From: a virus
DNA: 64,000 nucleotides
Strand: one strand, 5' to 3'
IMG/VR virus record: IMGVR_UViG_3300021364_000009
Span: 1 to 64,000 of that record
Shown here: positions 25,701 to 33,925 of the stretch, piece by piece
How the letters are laid out: every line of letters begins with the position of its first letter
Numbering within the stretch: position 1 is the first letter of the stretch
Notes under the pieces: generated by a model
What the model was told of the DNA's origin: nothing
What the model saw: only the letters and a program-made list of their open reading frames with translations
Database searches by the model: none
Made by a program: the position numbers and the translations under genes

Positions 25701-27449
25701 GTGGATAGGAGACTAAAGCCATCTGAAGAAATAGACAGCTATATTTCTTTCTTAGGGGGAGATGTTGATCTTCTTTTGGAACAATCTCCTAATGGTTTAC
25801 ATGATCCTATAAATGCCCTTTTTGGTAGAGTGGCTTCTTGGCTTAAGAAAGATTTGAGAGCAACAACTCTTAAACTCTATGGCTATAAGTCAGAAGCTTT
25901 TCTTAATTTTTGGCGTGGTGATGTGACTTTAGATCAGATTTTGGACTTTATCAAACAAAGCCCTGCTGACATAAGCTCAGTTGAAAAACTGATCGAGGGT
26001 CTGCGACATTTAGAATCTGTTGCTAAAAATTCAGAAGCTCACTATATCGACCAAGAAACAATAGACCGGCAACGATTTAAATATAAAGGCTTCAAAATAG
26101 AAGCTTTCAACATTAGCAAAGAAACTACATCAGCGATGTTAAAAGCCATCGACTGCTTGGTAGACATATTTAAAAAGCGTGGGGTTATACCTGTAATGCA
26201 CAAAGCGATTGATAGAGTGTATTTGCAACATAACCCTTCTAATGAAGAAGGTGCAGGTTGGGGTAAGAATCACGCTTATTATGTAAACAAGAAAGTGTTT
26301 CTTTACGACACGATTTTAGACGTAGATCGAGAAATGCCTGAAGTAGATACTATCTGCTATGTCCTTATACACGAAATAGGACATTGGCTTCATTTTGACT
26401 ATCTTCCAAGAGAGGCACATGTATTGTGGAACTCTTCTTGGGATGGTGTGATGAGAGGTCGGAGAGAGCTTCCTTTTGAAGAAGCTCAGAATAACGACAC
26501 TCTGTCTAAGTTAAATATTCCTACTTCTTACGGCAAGAGAAATCCAAATGAAGACTTTGCAGAGACATTTGCAAGGTTTATGGTCAATCCGAACAGTATC
26601 TCTACAGAAGCAAAAGAAAGACTAAAAGCAACCCTGTCGCTTAGTGCAGGTTTTGGGAGAAGATTTATGAGACTTGGTAGTATTATTGGACAACTTGAAG
26701 AACGTGTAGCTCTCTTAGAAAAAAGAGTTTCTATGTCTCGCACTGCTTCGATTCAGAAAATCGCAGGCAAGGCTTATTTGTTCGATGAAGGTTTGACTAA
26801 AAGAAAAGTAGAGCTTGGAGAAGGTGCGATGCTCTACAAGATTGATAAAGCTAAGAATCAGTCTAAATATTATGAGATGCTCATTACACCAATTCGAGAT
26901 AAGCATGGTCTTCCTAAGTTTGAACTAAAGAAACAACATGGTAGATTAGGTCCTAGTGGGCGTCAGATTGTGAAAGTGTTTGATACTCTTAGAGAGGCGA
27001 AGCAAGCACTTGCAGTGACTCTTGCGAGCAAAACAAGCAGAGGCTATATTTCTACCTATGATCGTGCAAAGCATAAGACAGTAGGTGGGCAACTGAAACA
27101 AGGTCAGTATCCCATAGGTCTTGCGTCAAGTGGAGGCTCTTGGAAGAATGAAGGTGTCAATTCGCAAACAAGAAAACTTAGAAATCTTGTAGGCAAAATT
27201 AACGACTCTCTTGAGCTTTTGGAAGAGGGTACGATGCCTAAAACGGTTCTGAGACACCTTGAAAGAATTAACGCTAGTATTTCAGACTTTGACAGCTCTC
27301 TTACAGGGGAAATAAGAAAGAGACTTCGACCCCCGATGGAGAGACTGAGAGGCACAAACAAGAGATTTATTCAGTGTCCTAAAAAGACTGTTTCTGAATT
27401 AAAAACCTTGAGAAACTACTTGAGAACTCAACTTAGCGTGGTCAGTTAA
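25701..27449 (+). CDS. Zincin metallopeptidase-like protein fused to a WGR-like domain
   Basis: A 582-residue protein. The zinc motif HEIGH is at residues 224-228, and downstream NEDFAET (283-289) offers a glutamate third ligand, as in gluzincin-type folds. A coiled leader-like segment (IGQLEERVALLEKRV, about 329-343) is followed by MSRTASIQKIAGKAY. Then comes a domain (about 388-450) matching the WGR pattern: YYEM strand, a QHGRLGPSGRQ core where His replaces the usual Trp, an aspartate-threonine turn, and KTSRGY. WGR domains bind nucleic acid ends in PARP proteins. The C-terminal 130 residues are basic and helical. The start is GTG with a weak site; the gene follows the repeat gene after 9 bases. 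Confidence 0.65.
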   Translation: MDRRLKPSEEIDSYISFLGGDVDLLLEQSPNGLHDPINALFGRVASWLKKDLRATTLKLYGYKSEAFLNFWRGDVTLDQILDFIKQSPADISSVEKLIEGLRHLESVAKNSEAHYIDQETIDRQRFKYKGFKIEAFNISKETTSAMLKAIDCLVDIFKKRGVIPVMHKAIDRVYLQHNPSNEEGAGWGKNHAYYVNKKVFLYDTILDVDREMPEVDTICYVLIHEIGHWLHFDYLPREAHVLWNSSWDGVMRGRRELPFEEAQNNDTLSKLNIPTSYGKRNPNEDFAETFARFMVNPNSISTEAKERLKATLSLSAGFGRRFMRLGSIIGQLEERVALLEKRVSMSRTASIQKIAGKAYLFDEGLTKRKVELGEGAMLYKIDKAKNQSKYYEMLITPIRDKHGLPKFELKKQHGRLGPSGRQIVKVFDTLREAKQALAVTLASKTSRGYISTYDRAKHKTVGGQLKQGQYPIGLASSGGSWKNEGVNSQTRKLRNLVGKINDSLELLEEGTMPKTVLRHLERINASISDFDSSLTGEIRKRLRPPMERLRGTNKRFIQCPKKTVSELKTLRNYLRTQLSVVS

Positions 27450-27816
27450 GGTTTATTATTTCTTTGAATGGTCTGTCAGCGTAAGATAAATGGTTTGAGA
27501 TAAGAATCTTTTTTAAAACTCTACCCTTCCATTTATATCTGACAGTTCTTACAGGCTTCTTTTCTTGGAAGCCTTTTTCATAGTTATAGATGAGTACATC
27601 TGACAAGAGCTTATTTTCGCTGTACTTACAAACTACTTTTTTAGAAATAGGGATGCCGTATTCAGGTCTAACTAGGACTATTTCTTTATAGGGGTATTGG
27701 CAGTTTTCAGAGTGTGGGATATTTGTGGGGTAGCTCTTTTTTTGATGTATTGATCTCTGCATCATAATCAAGTTGAACAGAATAGCTAAAAGAAATATCG
27801 CTTGTGTTTTCATCAT
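27442..27816 (-). CDS. Small exported or membrane-anchored protein
   Basis: A 124-residue protein with an N-terminal hydrophobic segment (about 4-19, TQAIFLLAILFNLIMM) that fits a signal peptide or anchor. A basic, tyrosine-rich body with two cysteines (about 39 and 63) follows, which could form a disulfide in the periplasm. I do not recognise it. The ribosome site is weak, and the gene begins 4 bases after the upstream HAD gene, so coupling is likely. It overlaps the convergent metallopeptidase gene by 8 bases. Confidence 0.6.
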   Translation of the reverse strand: MMKTQAIFLLAILFNLIMMQRSIHQKKSYPTNIPHSENCQYPYKEIVLVRPEYGIPISKKVVCKYSENKLLSDVLIYNYEKGFQEKKPVRTVRYKWKGRVLKKILISNHLSYADRPFKEIINLN

Positions 27817-27820
27817 GTCT

Positions 27821-28420
27821 TTAAATGCTCTCTATGAAAGACTCATATTCTTCTTTGGGTATGTTGTTTTCAGGTTGCTCAATCTTAATGAGGTGTCCGT
27901 AGAAAGGGATACCTAGTCCTTTACAGACTTCTTCGTATGCTTCTATGTTTTCTTTTCTGTCTTCCCAGAGATGGACACTTTTGACAGGAAGAGTGTTGAT
28001 CTTATTCAGCAGTACGCTGACTTTATACTCTATGCCCTCTAAATGTTTTTCTCTTAAGAATATCTCATCAAAGTCGATATTTCTAGCCGAGAGTATTTCT
28101 GCAATACGATACCTTAAACCTCCGTTGTCTTCTCTTGCTGTACATAGGATCGCCCATGTGTTTTGAGAGTTGATGGAAGTCATCGCCGCTTTAACGGTTT
28201 CAGGAATCCAATACTTGGAGCTTTGGGGGAAATCAGGTACGAAGGGTCTTCCTAAAGAAATAGAGTCTGACTCCCAAGCTCCATGTTCTACATAGTCCCA
28301 CCATTTTGGAGGAGGTGGGCTTTTAAACAACGTCCAATCAAAGTCATAGACGTGGAGACTCAGATTATCTGATGCTTTTTTTAGGAATTTAGTGGCTACT
28401 CTAGCTGTTTTCGTTCTCAT
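27821..28420 (-). CDS. HAD-family phosphatase-like protein (SAK RNA-repair-like)
   Basis: A 199-residue protein. HAD motif I is at residues 24-30 (VYDFDWT, Asp26 and Asp28), motif II LCTARED at about 92-98 with the Thr/Ser position as Thr94, and the acidic motif is LWEDRKENI at about 151-159. The W-E-D-R motif resembles HAD domains of the Swiss-Army-Knife RNA repair-like family. These typically remove phosphates from nucleic-acid ends or small substrates; the substrate is not known here. The first 18 residues carry ARVATKFLKKA, a copy of the helix tag found in other proteins of the window. AAAAGGAG precedes the ATG. Confidence 0.7.
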   Translation of the reverse strand: MRTKTARVATKFLKKASDNLSLHVYDFDWTLFKSPPPPKWWDYVEHGAWESDSISLGRPFVPDFPQSSKYWIPETVKAAMTSINSQNTWAILCTAREDNGGLRYRIAEILSARNIDFDEIFLREKHLEGIEYKVSVLLNKINTLPVKSVHLWEDRKENIEAYEEVCKGLGIPFYGHLIKIEQPENNIPKEEYESFIESI

Positions 28421-28460
28421 TTCAGTCTCTCCTTTTGTATTTATTATACATAGAATAAAT

Positions 28461-28497
28461 ACAAAAAGAGCAGACTTTAGAGGTCTGCTCTTTTTGT
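28461..28497 (-). terminator. Strong rho-independent terminator
   Basis: A perfect 15-pair stem (ACAAAAAGAGCAGAC / GTCTGCTCTTTTTGT) with a 7-base loop lies 34 bases after the stop of the histone-like gene. On the minus strand it is followed by a T-rich stretch. The A/T outer arms make it work in either direction. It isolates the histone-like gene from the HAD operon. Confidence 0.85.
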
Positions 28498-28530
28498 AAG
28501 GAGATACGTTCGTAAAGGAGAGTTACAGGT

Positions 28531-28719
28531 TTAGCCCTCTGTATTTCTCGCCTCAAGCACTGCCTTACGGACTTCCTTGCACTCAGCGATGACTTCTTGC
28601 ATTAGCTTTCGTACTCGGGTTCCTGCCGCCTTATTTCCCTTATCGCACTTAGCTGAGTCAACCTGTGCTTCTGAGAGGAGGGTAGATAGATTCTGAATTC
28701 TTTCTGAAATGGTGCTCAT
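28531..28719 (-). CDS. Hc1/histone H1-like small protein
   Basis: A 62-residue helical protein. Residues 24-52 (KCDKGNKAAGTRVRKLMQE followed by an acidic/basic helix) match the conserved core of small bacterial histone H1-like (Hc1 family) proteins, KGNKAAGTRxRKxxQE. These proteins bind DNA and are linked to nucleoid organisation. The phage copy lacks the long Lys/Ala tail of chlamydial Hc1, as do many short family members. It has its own gene unit: AAGGAC before the ATG and a strong terminator after it. A role in compacting phage or host DNA is inferred. Confidence 0.7.
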   Translation of the reverse strand: MSTISERIQNLSTLLSEAQVDSAKCDKGNKAAGTRVRKLMQEVIAECKEVRKAVLEARNTEG

Positions 28720-28772
28720 ATCTTGAGTCCTTTCTTTCGTTGTTAGTGTTTGCTCTTGACTATACCGAACAT

Positions 28773-29135
28773 TTACAGAGGTTTTTCTATTTTTTGAAGC
28801 TCTTTTAGTATCTTTTTCTTGTCTGTGCCTAGCTCTTCTAGCTTTTCAGCACTCATTTTGGCGATCCTGCACCTTATAGTGAGGTCTTTTAAGCTAGGTT
28901 CGCTTTCTTCACACATATAAATGATACCCTCGTCAGAAACCCAAACTTTCTCTGCACCTTTAGCTATATTTTGGACAAATAGTATCGTAAGGCCATGTTC
29001 TTCTATCCACAGCTTTGCTTCTTCTATAGCTTTAGGTTCTTTTTTCAGAAAGTCCTCTATGATGTCTGTCGGGATTCTACTTTGAGGCTTGATTTTTCGC
29101 CATGTAATTTCGCCATACTTGTTTTTCTTGCTCAT
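28773..29135 (-). CDS. Hypothetical protein
   Basis: A 120-residue alpha/beta protein with no motif that I recognise. A central strand-turn pattern (LTILFVQNIAKGAEKVWVSDEGIIYMC) is followed by a basic helical end. It overlaps the upstream gene by 59 bases and has GGGGAAG before its ATG, within the upstream coding region. It is last in the polymerase operon, running from 32573 to here on the minus strand. Confidence 0.6.
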   Translation of the reverse strand: MSKKNKYGEITWRKIKPQSRIPTDIIEDFLKKEPKAIEEAKLWIEEHGLTILFVQNIAKGAEKVWVSDEGIIYMCEESEPSLKDLTIRCRIAKMSAEKLEELGTDKKKILKELQKIEKPL

Positions 29136-29310
29136 TTAGCTTCCCCAGAACCACTACTTTTTTGTTTCTATCTTCTTCTCTTATTTTTGAAGGGTGGAGG
29201 TACGTTGACTTCAAAGCATATTCTGTAAGATTTAATTTTAAAAGGTCACTTTGAGAAATAGCGACGATGTTTCCTTTGAGTATTTCTTCTGTGATGTTTA
29301 TCTCAATCAT
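29077..29310 (-). CDS. Small hypothetical protein
   Basis: A 77-residue protein that begins 5 bases after the stop of the polymerase-associated gene (29316) and overlaps the next gene by 59 bases in another frame. Long out-of-frame overlaps are unusual in this window, and the two genes' overlap supports tight packing rather than an error, since both frames carry plausible starts. No motif or function is apparent. Confidence 0.5.
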   Translation of the reverse strand: MIEINITEEILKGNIVAISQSDLLKLNLTEYALKSTYLHPSKIREEDRNKKVVVLGKLNEQEKQVWRNYMAKNQASK

Positions 29311-29315
29311 TTTAG

Positions 29316-29822
29316 TTACTCCCCCATCTTAAAAGTGCCACCAACTTTTAGGTTGTTTTTAGCAGGTACAGCCCAAGGGTCATTCTTAGGCTTGGACTCT
29401 ATATTACCGCCAATGGTGATACTTTTAGCAGGTGTATTAAAACTACTGACTCTTTGTTCAGGTTCTGATTTTACAACTGTAGGTTTTTGCTCTACTTCCG
29501 CTATTTCTTCTGCCGTAGAAATAATTTCGACTTGTTTTGGTGTTTCTTGTGGCGTCGGATCGAAGTTCCAAACTTCGACTACACCAGAATTCTCAAGAGT
29601 TTCCAAGTTAGAAATACCCTCCCAACGGGAGCTTTCTGTTTGTGAGACAATGTTGGGGTTGATGAGCATACGATCTGCTTGTGTTAGAATTCTTTTGTCC
29701 CAAGAAGAGAAAGCCCAATCTGCACGAACGCACTCTCTATTTCTACAGACATCACAAAAGGTTTGTTTGAACTCTTTTTCAGACAAACCCATGTCATTAC
29801 ATTCTACAAACAAATCTTTCAT
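29316..29822 (-). CDS. Polymerase-associated protein with Cys motif and VGGTFKMG end
   Basis: A 168-residue protein just downstream of the DNA polymerase. The N-terminal region has FCDVCRNRECVRADW (about 22-36, C-x2-C-x4-C) and a W-x-R-x4-Q-x-D-R run, suggesting a metal-binding or Fe-S site. The C-terminus ends in DPWAVPAKNNLKVGGTFKMG, a segment I recall at the end of similar phage proteins that sit beside polymerases. The middle is a low-complexity linker. The ATG at 29822 is chosen over a GTG one codon earlier. It may be a polymerase or replication accessory; this is inference from position. Confidence 0.55.
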   Translation of the reverse strand: MKDLFVECNDMGLSEKEFKQTFCDVCRNRECVRADWAFSSWDKRILTQADRMLINPNIVSQTESSRWEGISNLETLENSGVVEVWNFDPTPQETPKQVEIISTAEEIAEVEQKPTVVKSEPEQRVSSFNTPAKSITIGGNIESKPKNDPWAVPAKNNLKVGGTFKMGE

Positions 29823-29831
29823 CACTATTTC

Positions 29832-32573
29832 TCACAACAATGTATTGATATTTCGACCTTCAAAGAAGACTTCTGTCTTCTTGTTTTTATTTTCATTTAA
29901 CCACAAAGCAAGAGACTCTGCTTCTTTTTTTGTAAGCTCTTTTATCTCGTATCGCTCTGCTTTCGTTTCTTTTGTAGGAGCCACCTCAGTCGTCATATCT
30001 TCAGAGTGTGGTTCTTCCTTTTTGCTCTCTTTGAAAATAGAGTAAAGCTCATCTACTTCGTTTTGTGTGAGCAGTCTTTCTTCTGCGGAGTATTTATAGT
30101 CTATGTTTGAGCTTCCACATTCATGGCAGACTGTTTCAGAAATAGTGGTCTTGATCTTCCCTGTCTCTTTGCAATCAGAGCACTTGTATGTCTTTAATAT
30201 TTTCTCACCTGCGGTACGCTCTTTAATGTCCTTTACATCATAAGGTACATCCCAACGCTTACCAAGCTCAACATCTACAAGAAGAGGTACAGGCCAATTT
30301 TGGTTGGCAATCGCTTTATTTCTTGCCATGATTTTAGAAATAATCTCGATAGCTTCTTCAAGGATAGAGCCATGTATCTCGAAGACGATCTCATCGTGTA
30401 CCGTAAGAATCATGTGGAGCTTATCGAACCAATTTCTTTGCTGTACCGCTTTATATATGAGGCTCATGGCAAGTTTGGTGATGTCTGCTGACGTTCCTTG
30501 TATAGGGCCGTTTACTGCTTTTCTCTCATCTTTTGATTTCTTTCGGAAGTCCTCAGAGTTTATTTCTGGCAAAGGTTGGACTCTCCCAAAAGCAGTCTTC
30601 ACATACCCTTGCTTTCTTCCTACTTTGTGCTGGTGGCTCCACCAACCTGTCAGTGTCCTGTATGTCGTGGTGAATTTACGGAACTTCTCCTCTCCTTCTT
30701 CTGCCGTACACCCTTCAATTGATCGCTGAACTGCTTTACCTGTACCTCCGTAACTCAGTGCAAAGTTACAACGCTTCCCATGTCCACGGAGTGCTTTCCA
30801 ACGTGGGTCTTTCTTAGCGTTTTCACCATAGAAAGCAACAGCCGTGATTGTGTGCAAGTCTCCTATTTTGTCGGAGCCACACTTAGGGCAGAAAGGAGGA
30901 GTCTCAATCGGTAGGTTTTCTTCTGTTATCTGCTGTGGAAGCTCATGCTCACATTCAGAGCATTGATAGAACGCCTTGATCCATTTTGGCTCAGTAGAGA
31001 GGTTGGTTACGAGTCTTAACTCGACACCTGCATAGTCGATAGCTACTAACCAATTCTCTCTGTCTCGTACATCAATGCAACTACGCATTTGGTTTACAAT
31101 ACGAGGCTTACTTGAGTCATAGGAGGAAGGTATCCCTTGAAACGGCACACGACAGCCTCCGTCTTTTGTCTTTTGGGGGTCTTTGGTGGTTTTACAGCTA
31201 AACCTGCCTGTGTCGGCTGAAAACTGCTTAAAAGAAGGCTTAAGCGTACCATCTCTTCCGACATCCTCTAAGAATGGGATTAAGTATTGGTTTAAAGCCC
31301 GACTGATATTTCTCAGTCGTTTCATCTTTGCCATGAAAGGGAAGTCTTTGTACGACTTCTCGATCACTTCGTCTAAAACATCTGCACCTGTCTTAACTTG
31401 CCCTGACTTCTCAGATATTTGGAGGTTTGGAATGTTTAGCTCTCGAAATAACAGACCCAACTGTTGTGGCGACATAATGTCGTAAACAAGAGGGAACTCG
31501 ATTTTCTCTGTGCCTTCCTTGCCTACAATATTGACGTTCTTTTCAAGAGTTTGATTGGGGTCTGGATATAATCTCCTCGCCTCTTTTCGTGCTTCGTCTA
31601 AGATTGTCTTATAAAAAACACCTTCTTTGATCTTGTCTGTCTTAAAGTGGTTCTCACCCTTTAACTCTCCTTTCATGAGCTTGAGGAAAGACGGAGAAAT
31701 ATCTCTCCCAAGAATGTCTTTCGCTCCACTATACACTTCAAGTAGAGAGTCCCACCACTCTTGGTGTCCTTCTAACACAAACTCTTTTGTTCTTACTGCG
31801 TCTACATGTACACGGCATCTGTGCATCCATCTGACAGAAACAGCACAAGATTTCTCTAAATTATACATAGAGTTGGTGTGTTCGGGAGCTTCTTGGTATT
31901 TCTTGTAGAGGATGTTAAACACTCTTAGAGTACAAAGAGGATCAGCAGCCGCATATAAGACGCTAGGAGGCCAAGAGGGGTCGAGTGTGCTGTAATCTTT
32001 GACTTTTGAATCGGGTATAAGTTCGTTTAGCTCTATCATCTCCATACCGCAGAGGTTTTTAGAGAGGGCTTTCAGACCTCTGCCCCCCTTTTCCCGAGGA
32101 TTTAGCAGATAAGTCAGAATAAGGGTGTCTTCCCACTTCTTCCCATCATTAAATCTTTTGCTTCCAATATCGAAGAAGCCGTTGTAGTCGAGAAATTCCA
32201 AGTCAAAGTTAGCGTTGTGAAATACGGGGTTTGCTTTCACTTCTGTAGAGAAGAGGCGTCCAAACTCTCGACCTAATACAGACCAAGGGATGTTGTTGCT
32301 GTCTCCCACTCTATGTCCGACAGGGAAATAGTAGGCTTTCTCTTCATTCGGAGCGATACCGATACCTACAATAGAGTCTACAGTCCTTCCCCCATAGACT
32401 CTGTTGTCTAGTCCCGTAGTCTCAATGTCACACCCATAATAATCTGAGGCAATACACTCATCTATCGCTTGAGAGATGTTCTCTGTAGTACCGAGAATAA
32501 GCTCGACATCCTTCATCCAATCTTTGGGCTTTATTTCGGGTCTTCTTATTTCTTCCAAGAAATCTGCGAACAT
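29832..32573 (-). CDS. Family A DNA polymerase with 3'-5' exonuclease and zinc-ribbon insertions
   Basis: A 913-residue replicative polymerase. The exonuclease carries DIETTGL (about 49-55), HNANFDLEFLD and YAAADPL. The polymerase has motif A as DYAGVELR (about 509), motif B as GKRCNFALSYGG (about 600-612) and motif C as VHDE (about 724). There is no 5'-3' exonuclease domain. Two zinc-ribbon-like Cys sets are inserted: C-x2-C and C-x2-C between motifs A and B (about 536-566), and another C-terminal to motif C (about 794-822). Such ribbons are not standard in family A enzymes. It heads a minus-strand operon and AAAGGAG precedes the ATG. It probably copies the phage genome with the helicase and primase domains encoded at 37.7-47.8 kb. 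Confidence 0.9.
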   Translation of the reverse strand: MFADFLEEIRRPEIKPKDWMKDVELILGTTENISQAIDECIASDYYGCDIETTGLDNRVYGGRTVDSIVGIGIAPNEEKAYYFPVGHRVGDSNNIPWSVLGREFGRLFSTEVKANPVFHNANFDLEFLDYNGFFDIGSKRFNDGKKWEDTLILTYLLNPREKGGRGLKALSKNLCGMEMIELNELIPDSKVKDYSTLDPSWPPSVLYAAADPLCTLRVFNILYKKYQEAPEHTNSMYNLEKSCAVSVRWMHRCRVHVDAVRTKEFVLEGHQEWWDSLLEVYSGAKDILGRDISPSFLKLMKGELKGENHFKTDKIKEGVFYKTILDEARKEARRLYPDPNQTLEKNVNIVGKEGTEKIEFPLVYDIMSPQQLGLLFRELNIPNLQISEKSGQVKTGADVLDEVIEKSYKDFPFMAKMKRLRNISRALNQYLIPFLEDVGRDGTLKPSFKQFSADTGRFSCKTTKDPQKTKDGGCRVPFQGIPSSYDSSKPRIVNQMRSCIDVRDRENWLVAIDYAGVELRLVTNLSTEPKWIKAFYQCSECEHELPQQITEENLPIETPPFCPKCGSDKIGDLHTITAVAFYGENAKKDPRWKALRGHGKRCNFALSYGGTGKAVQRSIEGCTAEEGEEKFRKFTTTYRTLTGWWSHQHKVGRKQGYVKTAFGRVQPLPEINSEDFRKKSKDERKAVNGPIQGTSADITKLAMSLIYKAVQQRNWFDKLHMILTVHDEIVFEIHGSILEEAIEIISKIMARNKAIANQNWPVPLLVDVELGKRWDVPYDVKDIKERTAGEKILKTYKCSDCKETGKIKTTISETVCHECGSSNIDYKYSAEERLLTQNEVDELYSIFKESKKEEPHSEDMTTEVAPTKETKAERYEIKELTKKEAESLALWLNENKNKKTEVFFEGRNINTLL

Positions 32574-32636
32574 TCCAACTCCTTTAGTATGTTTATGACG
32601 CTCTTATTTTGTTATATGGTCTACAGGAGAAAACTA

Positions 32637-32984
32637 ATGTCTAATTTTTGGATAAACAAAGAAGGTGTCAACACTCTGAAGGGGACACACACTAATCCTC
32701 TAAATAAGATATATCTTCCAGACTATCTTATTGCAGAATTTCTAGTCCAACACCCACATAGTCGAAAAGACTTTTTAAGTTTGTTTGATACTATGCTTCC
32801 AGAGGAGCAGTTTCGGCTCCAAGAAATACTCGATTCTTATCCCGGACTCTTCAAAGATCGAGAACACGACCAAGAAATAGAAGACAACTTTCAGTCGAGA
32901 GCAAATAAGTCAAGAGTCAACACGATTTCAAAGATCAAACCAAAACAAGAGAAGGTTAAGAAAACTTTGAGGGTAAATAGATAG
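32637..32984 (+). CDS. Hypothetical protein
   Basis: A 115-residue protein, first of a plus-strand operon divergent from the polymerase. The frame extends upstream into the polymerase gene, but AGGAG before the ATG at 32637 fixes the start. A helical body (residues 30-75) is followed by a basic, probably disordered tail (about 80-115). It is unfamiliar. Confidence 0.6.
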   Translation: MSNFWINKEGVNTLKGTHTNPLNKIYLPDYLIAEFLVQHPHSRKDFLSLFDTMLPEEQFRLQEILDSYPGLFKDREHDQEIEDNFQSRANKSRVNTISKIKPKQEKVKKTLRVNR

Positions 32985-33032
32985 TTTATTTATGTGTTCG
33001 AGTTTTAAATCCTCAAATCTAGGAGCACTCTC

Positions 33033-33398
33033 ATGAGCAATGAAAAACCTCAAGACCCAACACAGTTTGATAAACTACCTCTCAAGAGCAAGAAGTTTTT
33101 AGCGTACTTGCTCGCAGACCTTGGGTGGAAATTCCTTATGTTTTATGTGATCTGGGAATATCAGACTAAGATTGAGCATTATGCTTTCATGGTGCTTGTA
33201 ACCATGATCGTTACGAGTGGCTTCATTCAGATTGGCTACATCTTAGGTCAAGCGGCACTCGACAAGTACACTCACGTTGCCGTTTCAGCTTTAGATAAAG
33301 ATAAAAGCCCTAGTTCCCCAACCCCTTCTCCATCTCAGAAAAAGCAGAAGCCTTTAGGCGAATTAGAAGACGGTGAAGACTTTGACGGGACGCTATAA
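33033..33398 (+). CDS. Small membrane protein (holin-like topology)
   Basis: A 121-residue protein with two predicted membrane helices (about residues 24-43 and 50-75) and a Pro/Ser/Lys-rich cytoplasmic-type tail (about 88-121). Small size, two helices and a charged tail match class II holin-like topology, but no lysis gene adjoins it: the downstream neighbour is a GNAT-like gene. It may equally be another membrane effector. TAGGAG precedes the ATG. A TAGTTTATT element lies about 43 bases upstream, as for three other plus-strand genes. Confidence 0.55.
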   Translation: MSNEKPQDPTQFDKLPLKSKKFLAYLLADLGWKFLMFYVIWEYQTKIEHYAFMVLVTMIVTSGFIQIGYILGQAALDKYTHVAVSALDKDKSPSSPTPSPSQKKQKPLGELEDGEDFDGTL

Positions 33399-33400
33399 TC

Positions 33401-33913
33401 ATGGGTGGTAGTTCCGCAGAGAGAGTGGCAAAGAAATACGCTTCTTCTATTAAGAATAAGAAGTTTTCTTTACCTATCTCATATGAAGAATATTATGAGA
33501 GAAGTAGCTTTGGTAGGCACTTATCTCTTCAGCTTCAATATGAGGGTTCTGATGTCGGAAATATCTCGGGCATCTTAGTTGAGACAAAAGACTTATCTTC
33601 TTATCAATGCAAGTCTGATATTCAAGCACTAGCAGAGAGCCACTCAACTACCTCTACAATCAGAGGTGATGTTCGGATTCTTACTCTAAATGAGTCTGAC
33701 TTGTCCGAGAGCTTTCGTGGTGTAGGTCTTGGGCTTCAAATGTACACTGAGTTTCTTCGTATTTTTTGGGATAAGGTGAAGAAGCCTTTTATTTTTATTC
33801 CTGATGCTTGTGAAGTGGGGCGTACATCACAAGATGCTAGAAGAGTTTGGAACTCACTTGCGAGAAATAAACCTTCTTCTAATCTTTGTATCGCAATATT
33901 AGAGAGACCTTAA
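33401..33913 (+). CDS. GNAT-like acetyltransferase, copy A, with N-terminal tag
   Basis: A 170-residue protein. Near residue 106 is FRGVGLGLQMY, a fair match to the R/Q-x-x-G-x-G acetyl-CoA loop of GNAT enzymes, followed by a helix and the conserved TSQDARRVWNSLAR at about 140-154. The same C-terminal motif occurs in the protein at 38326 (TSSDAQRVWNSLAR), and the two are clearly paralogues. The N-terminus carries ERVAKKYASSI, a copy of the shared helix tag. The substrate cannot be predicted. The gene starts 2 bases after the membrane-protein stop, with only a weak ribosome site, so coupled translation is likely. Confidence 0.6.
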   Translation: MGGSSAERVAKKYASSIKNKKFSLPISYEEYYERSSFGRHLSLQLQYEGSDVGNISGILVETKDLSSYQCKSDIQALAESHSTTSTIRGDVRILTLNESDLSESFRGVGLGLQMYTEFLRIFWDKVKKPFIFIPDACEVGRTSQDARRVWNSLARNKPSSNLCIAILERP

Positions 33914-33925
33914 GGAGAAATAGTC

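Noticed and set aside
29251-30045. 264-codon open frame on the plus strand opposite the polymerase operon
   Set aside because: It lies antisense to two well-supported genes, has no ribosome site, and its protein is a Ser/Phe-rich mirror of the Glu/Lys-rich real proteins.
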